The position numbers were made by a program, and so were the translations under genes. A stretch of DNA of 46,194 nt from an uncultured Alphaproteobacteria bacterium (lineage in GTDB: Bacteria; Pseudomonadota; Alphaproteobacteria; RF32; CAG-239): assembly GCA_944392235.1 (NCBI GenBank), contig CALXVZ010000008.1:1-46194 (forward strand), written 5' to 3'. The first letter of the stretch is position 1. Every line of letters starts with the position of its first letter. Shown in pieces: positions 36,223 through 43,913 of this stretch. Under the pieces are notes generated by a model. It saw only the letters and a list, made by a program, of their open reading frames with translations, was not told the DNA's origin and ran no database searches.

Positions 36223-37338
36223 TTAATATACTTGTTTAAATTCGCCGTTTTGATACATTTCTATTATATATTTCGAAGATTTAATACTTCCACTATGCAT
36301 TAAAAATTCGCTCCATTTTTCTTTTGCTTCTTCACTGTTGGCGGCTTTAGACAGTTTATCATATGAGAAACCTTTAACTTGTTTGGCTAAATCACCCCAG
36401 AGCTTAACAGCTACATAACTGTATGCTTCCAATCCTTCCGGCTCAATTCCTAATAAGCGTAGATTAACTAAATTTTCCGTAAACATTAAGCTATCTTTAA
36501 GGCCAGGTAAAGTCATAGCATATAAACCGTCTGCTTTATTATTTAATTTTTCTAAGGCTTGAGGCGAGACTAATCCTTTATTAGTAAATAAAATTATGTC
36601 TTTATTTATTTCTTTTGCCGCATTCATAAGATTAATGGCTTCATCTTCTTCTCCCAGCACGAAAATGATATTTATATTATCGTCTTTTAATGATCGTGCT
36701 AAATCGTATACTCCTCCTTGTTCGCGGTTCAGAGCATAGAATTTTAATAATTCACTTTTTCCATAGCGGCGAAACTCTTCATATAGTGATTTGGCTACTT
36801 CTGCATAGCCTAATTCAGGTTTGTCATTATATATGAATCCTACTTTCATGCCAGCATAGTTTCGATTATAAAAACGGAAAAAATCTCCACTCATCTGGGC
36901 TTTTGTGCCTAATAGCAAAATTTGACCTTTCTTATCAAAATTATCGGCGTTGTATGTAACTGTAGTCGGAACTATTTGGAAAATTTTTGCTTGTTCATAA
37001 ATATCGGCAATTTCTTCAAAACGATTGGAGCAATAAGGTCCTACAACTAAACCTATTTTTTTAGATTTTAATAAAGTTAGCATTTCTGCTGTCGATATGG
37101 CTAATCTATCATCGCATCGGTCGTCAATGGTGAGCATATCTAATTTTTCTCCGTTAAGTCCTCCATTGTTGTTTATTTCTTCTATAGCTAACCGTGCACC
37201 ATTAAATAGTTCTGTTCCTTGTTGGACATATTCTCCGGCTTTGGGGGCTATCACCGCAAGGGTTATTTCGGCTTTGGCAGTGCTTATCCAACATAATTCT
37301 ATAATGCTGATAAAGAATATATAGATGAATTTTGTCAT
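36223..37338 (-). CDS. LivJ-type periplasmic binding protein (Peripla_BP_6), orphan
   Basis: The 371-residue protein has a signal peptide (about residues 1-23, ending STAKA) and the type I periplasmic-binding fold of branched-chain amino-acid receptors: LAVIAPKAGEYVQQG, GARLAIEEINNNGGLNG, VVGPYCSNRF and GLYAMTLPG. These receptors deliver amino acids or related ligands to ABC transporters, or act as sensors. No LivH/M/G/F permease or ATPase genes are present. The dsbD-like gene follows 22 bp downstream, so the two are probably one operon. The ligand is unknown. Confidence 0.85.
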   Translation of the reverse strand: MTKFIYIFFISIIELCWISTAKAEITLAVIAPKAGEYVQQGTELFNGARLAIEEINNNGGLNGEKLDMLTIDDRCDDRLAISTAEMLTLLKSKKIGLVVGPYCSNRFEEIADIYEQAKIFQIVPTTVTYNADNFDKKGQILLLGTKAQMSGDFFRFYNRNYAGMKVGFIYNDKPELGYAEVAKSLYEEFRRYGKSELLKFYALNREQGGVYDLARSLKDDNINIIFVLGEEDEAINLMNAAKEINKDIILFTNKGLVSPQALEKLNNKADGLYAMTLPGLKDSLMFTENLVNLRLLGIEPEGLEAYSYVAVKLWGDLAKQVKGFSYDKLSKAANSEEAKEKWSEFLMHSGSIKSSKYIIEMYQNGEFKQVY

Positions 37339-37384
37339 ACTTCTTTTTTACAATCAAATTATTAGCGCTTTTTTATAAAAATTA

Positions 37385-37412
37385 GTTATATACATTATTT
37401 TTTAATTGGCAA
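37385..37412 (-). promoter_or_regulatory. Promoter of binding protein-dsbD operon
   Basis: On the minus strand TTGCCA (37412-37407) and TATAAC (37390-37385) are 16 bp apart. Confidence 0.5.
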
Positions 37413-37423
37413 GTTTTTTATAT

Positions 37424-37478
37424 AAAAAAAAGAGACAGATAAGCTCCTCCTTTGAGTTTATATATCTCTTATCTGTCT
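37424..37478 (-). terminator. Terminator after outer-membrane barrel gene
   Basis: AGACAGATAAG and CTTATCTGTCT form an 11-bp stem with a 24-nt loop, followed by eight T on the minus strand. Confidence 0.8.
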
Positions 37479-37506
37479 TCTTAGACTTTAATGTTTTTTA
37501 ATTCTA

Positions 37507-38070
37507 TTAGAAAGTATAGCGGATACCAGCTGTTACTTCCATTAAGTTATCAAGGTTTGCCATGCCTACGTAACTGTATCTTCCCATTACTCTGAATGAT
37601 ACATTCTCTGTCATGTCGTATGACATACCGATACCGGCACGATAACCGAGACGTTGTTTGTCTTGGCTTGTTCCGTTAAATTTATATTTTGTATTGTAGT
37701 TGGCAATACCAATGGATGCCAATGCATTGAAATCAGAACACATTATTGGCATGCGACCATATAAATCTAAACCGTATGCATAAAATTCAGATTTAATTTC
37801 ATCGTCGGCATTGTGTGCTTTGCGCTCTGGTGCTTGTTGGTAGAAGGCTTCAATGCTGGTGTATTCACCAATGTCTGTTCCCATGTTGATCATCCAAGAA
37901 TTGTAATCTCTTTTAGCATGGGATGCTATGTTACCTTGTTTTGTATGAGAATATACATAATCTGCTCCTACATAAGGCTTAAAATGTGCGTTTCCCATAC
38001 TCCAATCAGCCGCTTGAGCATTCATCGCAAATACCGATACGGCCGCAGCTAATAAATAAATTTTCTTCAT
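37507..38070 (-). CDS. Outer-membrane beta-barrel protein (OmpA/OMP_b-brl-like)
   Basis: The 187-residue protein has a typical signal peptide (residues 1-20, ending MNAQA). It then has alternating amphipathic strands such as HFKPYVGADYVYSH, FYAYGLDLYGRM, RLGYRAGIGMSYDM and VSFRVMGRYSYVG, and ends in the C-terminal Phe used for BAM-mediated insertion (VTAGIRYTF). Size and strand pattern fit a small eight-stranded barrel of the Omp25/OmpW-like class. Function beyond envelope structure cannot be told. It has its own strong terminator; no well-placed promoter could be identified in 38071-38258. Confidence 0.85.
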   Translation of the reverse strand: MKKIYLLAAAVSVFAMNAQAADWSMGNAHFKPYVGADYVYSHTKQGNIASHAKRDYNSWMINMGTDIGEYTSIEAFYQQAPERKAHNADDEIKSEFYAYGLDLYGRMPIMCSDFNALASIGIANYNTKYKFNGTSQDKQRLGYRAGIGMSYDMTENVSFRVMGRYSYVGMANLDNLMEVTAGIRYTF

Positions 38071-38258
38071 ATTTAAAACTCCATAATAAACTAAAATTAA
38101 CTTTAGTCCTAAAGTACTATAATCTTTTTTTACAATACTTATCGCTAGTCATATATGCTTCCTTTTTTGTTTTTAAATGGGGGAAAGAAACTTTTTTTAC
38201 TTTTTTTTTTGCTCGACTGCGGTAAAAAGTATTAATGATGTTTAAAAAAGGATGAAAA

Positions 38259-38924
38259 ATGAAACTTGTATTACCTTCTGAGAATTGTTCTCTTTGTCAG
38301 AGATTGTGCTCCTATAGGGATAATAATAAACTTAAATATCCTCATTATCATAATGGACCGGTTGAGCCGTTTGGTGAATTAAATGCTCAAATTCTTATTG
38401 TGGGGTTGGCTCCAGGATTAAATGGGGCTAACCAAACTAATCGGCCTTTTACTAATGATTATGCTGGGGATGTTCTATATCCGATTTTGAAAAAATATGG
38501 TTTAGCTAAAGGCGAATATCAAAAAAGAAAAAATGATGGATATGAACTTGTTAATGTCAGAGTGACAAATGCTGTGAAATGTGTTCCTCCTGAAAATAAA
38601 CCGACTACGGATGAAGAGAAAACTTGTCGGCAGTTTCTGATTAATGAGATTTCGGCTATGCCTAACTTGAAAGTTATTTTAAGTCTAGGGACTATTTCTC
38701 ATAAAAATGTTTTACAAGCATTGGGTTTGAAACAGTCTTTTGCTAAATTTAAACATGGTGAAGTTTATACTTTGCAACCGAATGTTAATTTGGCAACAAC
38801 TCAAAAATCATTGTTGCTTGTTGATAGCTATCACACCTCTCGGTATAATATTAATACTGGCGTCTTGACTTATGAAATGTTTGAGGAAATTATTGAGAAA
38901 ATTCAAGGGTTACTGAATAAATGA
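38259..38924 (+). CDS. Family 5 uracil-DNA glycosylase (UDGb-like, Fe-S)
   Basis: The enzyme removes uracil and deaminated bases from DNA. Motif A is GLAPGLNGANQTNRPF; motif C is YHTSRYNINTGVLT (family: HPS..N..TG.LT). Four Cys at 10, 13, 108 and 123 match the Fe-S ligands of families 4 and 5 (CSLC, KCVPP, TCRQF). The Ala-Pro-Gly in motif A rather than an acidic residue points to family 5. Length is 221. The stop overlaps the next start (ATGA), so it is co-translated with the MdoB-like gene, an odd functional pairing. Confidence 0.88.
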   Translation: MKLVLPSENCSLCQRLCSYRDNNKLKYPHYHNGPVEPFGELNAQILIVGLAPGLNGANQTNRPFTNDYAGDVLYPILKKYGLAKGEYQKRKNDGYELVNVRVTNAVKCVPPENKPTTDEEKTCRQFLINEISAMPNLKVILSLGTISHKNVLQALGLKQSFAKFKHGEVYTLQPNVNLATTQKSLLLVDSYHTSRYNINTGVLTYEMFEEIIEKIQGLLNK

Positions 38925-40720
38925 GAAAAAAAATATTTCAAATGCTTTTTAAAATGCCTTCTAGCATAGAATTGCTTAAAACTTCTGTTTATGCTCTGAT
39001 TTTATTTTTATCCCAAATCTTAGCGACTATCCTTATTTGGGCTCGTAATACTTGGGTCGATTTTGAGTATGATCAAATTTTTACGAATGCTAATGTTAAT
39101 TTAAGCAAAATTGATATCTTAACCTTTAGTCCTGAATTGAAATATTATGTTTTAGGTAGTTTCATATTATATAGTATTTTTATTTGCATTTGCAGTAATA
39201 AAAATATGTTGAAATTATCAGGAATCTTTCTTTGCATTGTTATCTGGCAATTGCGGATTATTCCATACTACTATTACAAAAATACTTATACGGATTTGTA
39301 TGAAAAATATTATAAAACTCCTAAAATTGATGAAATTAAATTTCCAAAAGAAAAACGTAATCTTATTTTAATCCATCTTGAAAGCATGGAAAATAATTTC
39401 CAAGATCCTGAACTGTATCAGAAAAATTTAATTCCGCATTTAACAGAGTTACAGGCAACTAATCCTCATTTTGTAAATTATCATTCTTTATATGGCACAA
39501 ATTATACTAAAGCAGCTTTAGTATCTGGCCATTGCGGAATTTCTTATAAAGGTATGAATTTATCCTTTAAATCCCTTTTTAATGGTTTAAAAAATGTTAC
39601 ATGTTTGTCGGATGTCCTTTTTGCTAATGGATATCAAACTTGGTTTGCTAAAAGTGCTGATCATAATTTTGCGTATACTAATATTTTTTATAAGCAACAT
39701 CATTATACTAATGTTATTGATGCTTCGGTCCTTACTGAAAATATGTCTAAGGATGAAATTTTAAAGAATAAAGGTTCATATGGAGGGTTGGCTGATAAAC
39801 TTATGTTCTCTTATATCGAGAATTTGTTTGATACTAAACAAATTAAAGAGCCTTTCTTGTTTACATTATTTACAGTTGATACTCATGTTCCGGGGACGGT
39901 GTTGCCTTATAATTGTGTTAAACATTTTGATGATGTTCGCGATAATATTTTATGTTCAGATAATACAGTTGTGGAATTTTTAAATTATTTGAAGAAAACA
40001 CCTTATTGGGATAATACAACAGTGGTTGTTGTTGGTGATCATCCTATGTTTAGACCTATTGAAACGTATAGTAATAAAAAATATAAAAGAACTATATATA
40101 ATGTCTTTCTTAATGTCCCATCTTCTCTAAAGTATCATAAAAATAAAAATTTTACAACGTTGGATTTGGCTCCAAGTTATTTGGAAGTTATTGGAGCAGA
40201 ACTTCCTAATCATAGTTTTGGATTGGGGCGTTCTTTGTTTTCTGAGGTGCCTTCTCTTATTAGCTTAAAAGGAAATAATTTGAAAATTGCTGTAAGACAG
40301 AAATCTAATCTTTATGATAGTTTTAATGAGGCTCAACCTCAGAAGTTTATTCCTTATACGTTGGGGTCTGTTTTGTCTTCTAAGGATGTTCTTCTTTATA
40401 CAGAATATTATGAGAAAATGTTGGATAAGTATTTTGTGAATAGTTTGGGATTGAAATTGGATAAATTGCCTGAGGGTGATTTGGACTTAGAAGTTGATGT
40501 GATGGTCATGCTCTCTTATGATCCGTATTTGTATGTGAGATTGAATCAGCAGTTGTTGGCTGAAATTCCATTACAGAAAAAAGAGGGAGTGCAGACTGTT
40601 AAACTTAAAATTCCTCATGGTAAAATTTCTTCAACAGATCTAAATTTGGAGTTTATTAATAATAATTATCGTTCTGCAATTAGTCAGAGTGTTAGTATTC
40701 AAAAGTTTGTCTTGAAGTAG
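38921..40720 (+). CDS. Membrane sulfatase-fold transferase (MdoB/LtaS-like)
   Basis: About three to four N-terminal membrane helices (residues about 18-42, 74-92, 98-116) precede a large extracytoplasmic sulfatase-fold domain. Motifs include LILIHLESMENN (metal Glu154), YGTNYTKAALVSGHCG (candidate nucleophile Thr196; MdoB has a similar GTxxT...CG), FTVDTHVPG and VVVVGDHPMFRP (metal Asp/His). Relatives transfer phosphoglycerol or phosphoethanolamine to membrane-derived oligosaccharides or lipid A. The exact substrate is unknown. Length is 599 residues; it overlaps the UDG gene by 4 bp. Confidence 0.82.
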   Translation: MRKKIFQMLFKMPSSIELLKTSVYALILFLSQILATILIWARNTWVDFEYDQIFTNANVNLSKIDILTFSPELKYYVLGSFILYSIFICICSNKNMLKLSGIFLCIVIWQLRIIPYYYYKNTYTDLYEKYYKTPKIDEIKFPKEKRNLILIHLESMENNFQDPELYQKNLIPHLTELQATNPHFVNYHSLYGTNYTKAALVSGHCGISYKGMNLSFKSLFNGLKNVTCLSDVLFANGYQTWFAKSADHNFAYTNIFYKQHHYTNVIDASVLTENMSKDEILKNKGSYGGLADKLMFSYIENLFDTKQIKEPFLFTLFTVDTHVPGTVLPYNCVKHFDDVRDNILCSDNTVVEFLNYLKKTPYWDNTTVVVVGDHPMFRPIETYSNKKYKRTIYNVFLNVPSSLKYHKNKNFTTLDLAPSYLEVIGAELPNHSFGLGRSLFSEVPSLISLKGNNLKIAVRQKSNLYDSFNEAQPQKFIPYTLGSVLSSKDVLLYTEYYEKMLDKYFVNSLGLKLDKLPEGDLDLEVDVMVMLSYDPYLYVRLNQQLLAEIPLQKKEGVQTVKLKIPHGKISSTDLNLEFINNNYRSAISQSVSIQKFVLK

Positions 40721-40763
40721 CTGTTGGAGCTTTGAAAAAATTGTTAATCCGCTCTAAAAGTAT

Positions 40764-40791
40764 TTGAAGTCTAAATTTTGGACGCTATACT
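40764..40791 (+). promoter_or_regulatory. ssb promoter
   Basis: TTGAAG at 40764-40769 and TATACT at 40786-40791 are 16 bp apart, about 40 bp before the ssb start. Confidence 0.6.
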
Positions 40792-40830
40792 GCTTTAAAA
40801 ATTAATTCTTTTGTAGAGGTAAAAAATAAA

Positions 40831-41298
40831 ATGGCTGGTAGTATTAATAAAGTGATTTTAGTGGGTAATTTGGGGCAAGATCCTCGTGTTAGCAATACTC
40901 AAAGTGGCGCTAAAGTTGTTTCTTTTAGTTTGGCAACAACTGATACTTGGCGTGATAAAGCGAGTGGTGAACGTAAAGATAGAACAGAATGGCATCGTAT
41001 TGTGATTTTTAATTCTGGTTTGGCCGATACTGCTGAGAGATTTTTACGCAAAGGATCTAAGGTTTATTTGGAAGGTCAACTACAAACTCGTGAATGGGAT
41101 GATCAAAGTGGACAAAAACGCTATACAACGGAAGTTGTTTTGCAAAATTATAACAGCACATTGGTTATGCTTGATGGACGTGGTGGTGATGGTGCTCCTG
41201 CTGGTGCTGGTGATATTTATGATTCTTCAGCAGCTTCCGGTTGGGATAGCACTCCTTCTGCCGGGGCCGAAGTTATGGATGATGATGTTCCATTCTAA
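40831..41298 (+). CDS. ssb: Single-stranded DNA-binding protein
   Basis: SSB coats ssDNA in replication and repair and recruits partners such as RecO. The OB fold spans about residues 1-110 ([48 protein letters not shown]). A Gly/Ala/Ser-rich linker follows, and the tail ends DDDVPF, the partner-binding tip. Length 155 is standard. GAGG precedes the ATG, and a promoter and terminator flank it, so it is monocistronic. Confidence 0.97.
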   Translation: MAGSINKVILVGNLGQDPRVSNTQSGAKVVSFSLATTDTWRDKASGERKDRTEWHRIVIFNSGLADTAERFLRKGSKVYLEGQLQTREWDDQSGQKRYTTEVVLQNYNSTLVMLDGRGGDGAPAGAGDIYDSSAASGWDSTPSAGAEVMDDDVPF

Positions 41299-41320
41299 TA
41301 ATTTGTATTTGAGTTTTATG

Positions 41321-41349
41321 AGCGACAGTTATAGGGCTGTCGCTTTTTG
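41321..41349 (+). terminator. Intrinsic terminator after ssb
   Basis: Stem AGCGACAG/CTGTCGCT followed by T residues. Confidence 0.8.
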
Positions 41350-41381
41350 TTTATATGTATAGATGCTTAATATAATTGTAG

Positions 41382-42515
41382 TTATCGGGAATTTTTGTTG
41401 CGGCGATTTCTTAAAATCTTAGTTTCTTTATTCATAAATTCATAGCGATTGTTTTGGGCTCTGGCAATAATTCTGGACATCCTTGGCATTTTGAAAATGT
41501 CCGGCATTTCAGTTAATTCTTTTTCATTTTTTAGACTATGTTCTGCGACGATATTGACTACTTCATGAAAAGCTTGACTTAGTTGATCGCCTTGTTTGGT
41601 TCTGTCATCATCATCTTTATCAGAGTAGCTGGCGAATACATGCTCAATACCATCCATGTCTTCATCTTTTTGTATTTCTACAGGATACATGTTGTTTACT
41701 GCGAAAAATGTTTCATTGGCGGTGGGGCGAAAAACGGAAAAATTCATTATGAAAGGTCTGTTTCCAGCTTTTCGTTCTGTCTCATTGCCATTGACCCCTT
41801 CCATGAAACGCTCATGTTCACGCTTACGGCGTAAAATATAATTTATTTTAGGCGTGCGCACACTTGTTACCTTCTCATCAGATAAAGAACCAAATTTTAT
41901 TGTCGTCGTTTTTGTGATACCAATGGGAACAACAGGAGCTACATCAATGTTATGTATTTGTTTTAGAAGATAATCTTGAACTTTGTTGCTGTATCCTAAT
42001 TGTTTCATATCTTCGACCATCAGTCGTTCCATTTGAAAGGCAACGGTTGAACCTTGGCAGTGGTTAACAAAAGATATCATATTTAGGCGTTGAGCTACTT
42101 TTGCTATGGCTAACTTGTTGCCGTTTTCATCACGAAGTCTTGGGGCAATGGTCTTTTCGTAAATGTCTTTGATATATTGTGGAATGTAACTGAATTCTTC
42201 TTCGCGGTATTTTAATAATGGAGAGTTTGGATCTCCTTGTTCATAATGGTTGAGTAAAGCTAAGCGGTCTGAAAATGATTTTCTTCCTGCAGAATCGTAT
42301 TCGGCAGAAAATAGGGCTATTTTTTTGTTTTTTAAAATTTCTTGCACCATTTTGGCAAAGCCGTTTGCTTTTTTAGAATTATCGGTGCTTGAACCTGATA
42401 AAGTTACAATACAAGGCATGTCTGGTGGAATTTGTTCTACATATTTCCAGCCCAGAGGATATTCTTTACTCTTTTTTACGCGTTGGCCAATTTTTGAATG
42501 GGAATTATCAGTCAT
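41382..42515 (-). CDS. Alpha/beta-hydrolase-like protein with possible Cys nucleophile (unknown)
   Basis: The 377-residue protein has no recognised family. An alpha/beta-hydrolase reading fits three points: an early strand-turn PCIVTLSGSSTDNS (oxyanion-type), then IALFSAEYD, and later MISFVNHCQGSTVAFQME. The last resembles strand-nucleophile elbow-helix, with Cys153 in the place of the usual Ser (sm-x-Nu-x-sm = N-H-C-Q-G). No signal peptide or membrane segment is seen. The C-terminus is Arg/Lys-rich (RNRRNKNSR). It is between ssb and tRNA-Arg. The function is unknown and the hydrolase assignment is an inference. Confidence 0.6.
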   Translation of the reverse strand: MTDNSHSKIGQRVKKSKEYPLGWKYVEQIPPDMPCIVTLSGSSTDNSKKANGFAKMVQEILKNKKIALFSAEYDSAGRKSFSDRLALLNHYEQGDPNSPLLKYREEEFSYIPQYIKDIYEKTIAPRLRDENGNKLAIAKVAQRLNMISFVNHCQGSTVAFQMERLMVEDMKQLGYSNKVQDYLLKQIHNIDVAPVVPIGITKTTTIKFGSLSDEKVTSVRTPKINYILRRKREHERFMEGVNGNETERKAGNRPFIMNFSVFRPTANETFFAVNNMYPVEIQKDEDMDGIEHVFASYSDKDDDDRTKQGDQLSQAFHEVVNIVAEHSLKNEKELTEMPDIFKMPRMSRIIARAQNNRYEFMNKETKILRNRRNKNSR

Positions 42516-42588
42516 TTCTTTTATCTCCTATTGCCATAGAATAGCAGAATCCACAGTTATTTGCAAGATTTATTAGTGTTTGAAATAA

Positions 42589-42615
42589 AAAAAGCATCGG
42601 ATATCCGATGCTTTC
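42589..42615 (-). terminator. Terminator after tRNA-Arg
   Basis: A perfect 24-bp palindrome at 42591-42614 (AAAGCATCGGAT and its complement), with a T run beyond it on the minus strand, ends the tRNA transcript. Confidence 0.85.
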
Positions 42616-42619
42616 TTAG

Positions 42620-42696
42620 TGGTACGCCCGAGGCGATTCGAACGCCTGACCCACAGCTTAGAAGGCTGTTGCTCTATCCTGCTGAGCTACGGGCGC
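42620..42696 (-). tRNA. tRNA-Arg (anticodon TCT)
   Basis: On the minus strand GCGCCCG pairs with CGGGCGT (acceptor). D-arm GCTC/GAGC is present, anticodon stem ACAGC/GCTGT has loop CTTCTAA with anticodon TCT, and T-arm AGGCG-TTCGAAT-CGCCT follows. CCA is encoded. The 77-base gene decodes AGA and AGG. Confidence 0.97.
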
Positions 42697-42710
42697 ATGA
42701 ACATTTTTTC

Positions 42711-42739
42711 TTCATAGATGATTTGTTTTTATTTGTAAA
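42711..42739 (-). promoter_or_regulatory. tRNA-Arg promoter
   Basis: On the minus strand TTTACA (42739-42734) and TATGAA (42716-42711) are 17 bp apart, placing the start just before the tRNA. Confidence 0.6.
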
Positions 42740-42854
42740 GAGTTTTTTTGCTATTTTTTTAAAAAAAAGAAAAATGAGGTTTTAGGATAATATTTTTGCG
42801 ATTCGGAAACGAGGTTTAAAACACATTTAAATTAAAAAATGTTTAAAATAATGG

Positions 42855-42883
42855 TTGACTTCATGAAAAAAACAAGCTAAGTT
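42855..42883 (+). promoter_or_regulatory. str operon promoter
   Basis: TTGACT at 42855-42860 and TAAGTT at 42878-42883 are 17 bp apart. The transcript would have a leader of about 150 nt before rpsL. Confidence 0.5.
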
Positions 42884-42897
42884 TGGTCAACTTATCA

Positions 42898-42918
42898 AAG
42901 GGCGCAGTTTGTGCCCTT
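42898..42918 (+). promoter_or_regulatory. Hairpin at 5' end of str-operon leader
   Basis: AAGGGC and GCCCTT form a stem near the predicted transcript start. There is no T run, so it is not a terminator. It could stabilise the mRNA or take part in ribosomal-protein autoregulation. Confidence 0.35.
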
Positions 42919-43038
42919 GGTCTGTTTTGTCTTAAAAGTCTGGTCTCTGTGGCTTTAATGAATAAAAATCAAATCCATGGTTATCTCGCTTTCAAGGCAA
43001 GTCGTTTTAATAATTTTAATTTTTTTAAGGAAATTGTG

Positions 43039-43410
43039 ATGCCTACAATTAATCAGTTAATTCGTAAATCACGAACACCGAAAGAGAAGAGAAACAAAGT
43101 CCCGGCTTTGGATGCTTGTCCACAAAAAAGAGGTGTTTGTACAAGGGTTTATACTGTTACCCCTAAAAAACCAAACTCCGCTTTGCGTAAAGTGGCACGT
43201 GTGCGTCTAACCAATGGCTCTGAAGTAATCAGCTATATCCCTGGTGAAGGTCATAATCTTCAAGAACACTCAGTGGTGCTGATTAGAGGAGGCCGTGTGA
43301 AAGACTTGCCTGGTGTTCGTTATCATATTATTCGTGGTACCTTGGATACTCAAGGAATTGCTAAACGTCGTCAACGTCGTTCTTTATACGGCGCTAAGAG
43401 ACCTAAATAG
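43039..43410 (+). CDS. rpsL: 30S ribosomal protein S12
   Basis: S12 sits at the decoding centre. The 123-residue protein starts [12 protein letters not shown] and has [17 protein letters not shown] with the Lys in PKKPNS, and [12 protein letters not shown]. Both streptomycin-resistance positions (Lys43 and Lys88 in E. coli) are wild type by motif. ATG 43039 with TAAGGAA upstream is chosen; the longer frame to 42883 overlaps the leader and promoter. It is the first gene of rpsL-rpsG-fusA-tuf. Confidence 0.98.
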   Translation: MPTINQLIRKSRTPKEKRNKVPALDACPQKRGVCTRVYTVTPKKPNSALRKVARVRLTNGSEVISYIPGEGHNLQEHSVVLIRGGRVKDLPGVRYHIIRGTLDTQGIAKRRQRRSLYGAKRPK

Positions 43411-43421
43411 GAGAATACCAG

Positions 43422-43892
43422 ATGTCACGTCGTCATAGTGCTGTAAAAAGAGTTGTGCTGCCTGATGCTAAATATAATGACCAGGTAGTTGCTAAATTTA
43501 TTAATAATGTTATGGAACAAGGTAAAAAAGCTGTTGCTGAAAAAATTGTTTACTCAGCTTTCGATATTATGGCTCAGAAATCTAAACAAGATGCTCTGAC
43601 AGTGTTCCATGAAGCTATTGAAAATGTTAAACCTGTTTTGGAAGTTCGTTCTCGTCGTGTCGGCGGTGCTACTTACCAAGTTCCTTGCGAAGTAAGAGCT
43701 GATCGTCGTCAGGCTTTGGCAATCCGTTGGATTATTGCTGCGGCTAAGAAACGTTCTGAAACAACCATGACAGATAAACTTGCTAATGAATTGCTTGATG
43801 CTTTTGCTAATCGTGGTGCTGCTGTTAAAAAACGTGAAGATACTCACAAAATGGCTGAAGCTAATAAAGCTTTCTCTCATTACAAGTTCTAA
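43422..43892 (+). CDS. rpsG: 30S ribosomal protein S7
   Basis: S7 is a primary 16S-binding protein of the 30S head. It is 156 residues, beginning [10 protein letters not shown], with [37 protein letters not shown] and [20 protein letters not shown] motifs. It begins 11 bp after rpsL with a GGAG site, indicating the same operon. In E. coli S7 represses its own operon; the 11-bp rpsL-rpsG gap here is much shorter than E. coli's ~100-nt regulatory gap. Confidence 0.98.
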   Translation: MSRRHSAVKRVVLPDAKYNDQVVAKFINNVMEQGKKAVAEKIVYSAFDIMAQKSKQDALTVFHEAIENVKPVLEVRSRRVGGATYQVPCEVRADRRQALAIRWIIAAAKKRSETTMTDKLANELLDAFANRGAAVKKREDTHKMAEANKAFSHYKF

Positions 43893-43913
43893 TTTTTTAG
43901 GAAACATAAGACA

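Noticed and set aside
42591-42614. Perfect 24-bp palindrome as a mobile-element end or attachment site next to a tRNA
   Set aside because: It is followed by a T run in the tRNA's direction and there is no integrase or duplicated tRNA end, so a terminator explains it.
42883-43038. N-terminal extension of S12
   Set aside because: The extension overlaps the predicted promoter and leader hairpin, and the standard MPTINQL start has a good ribosome site.
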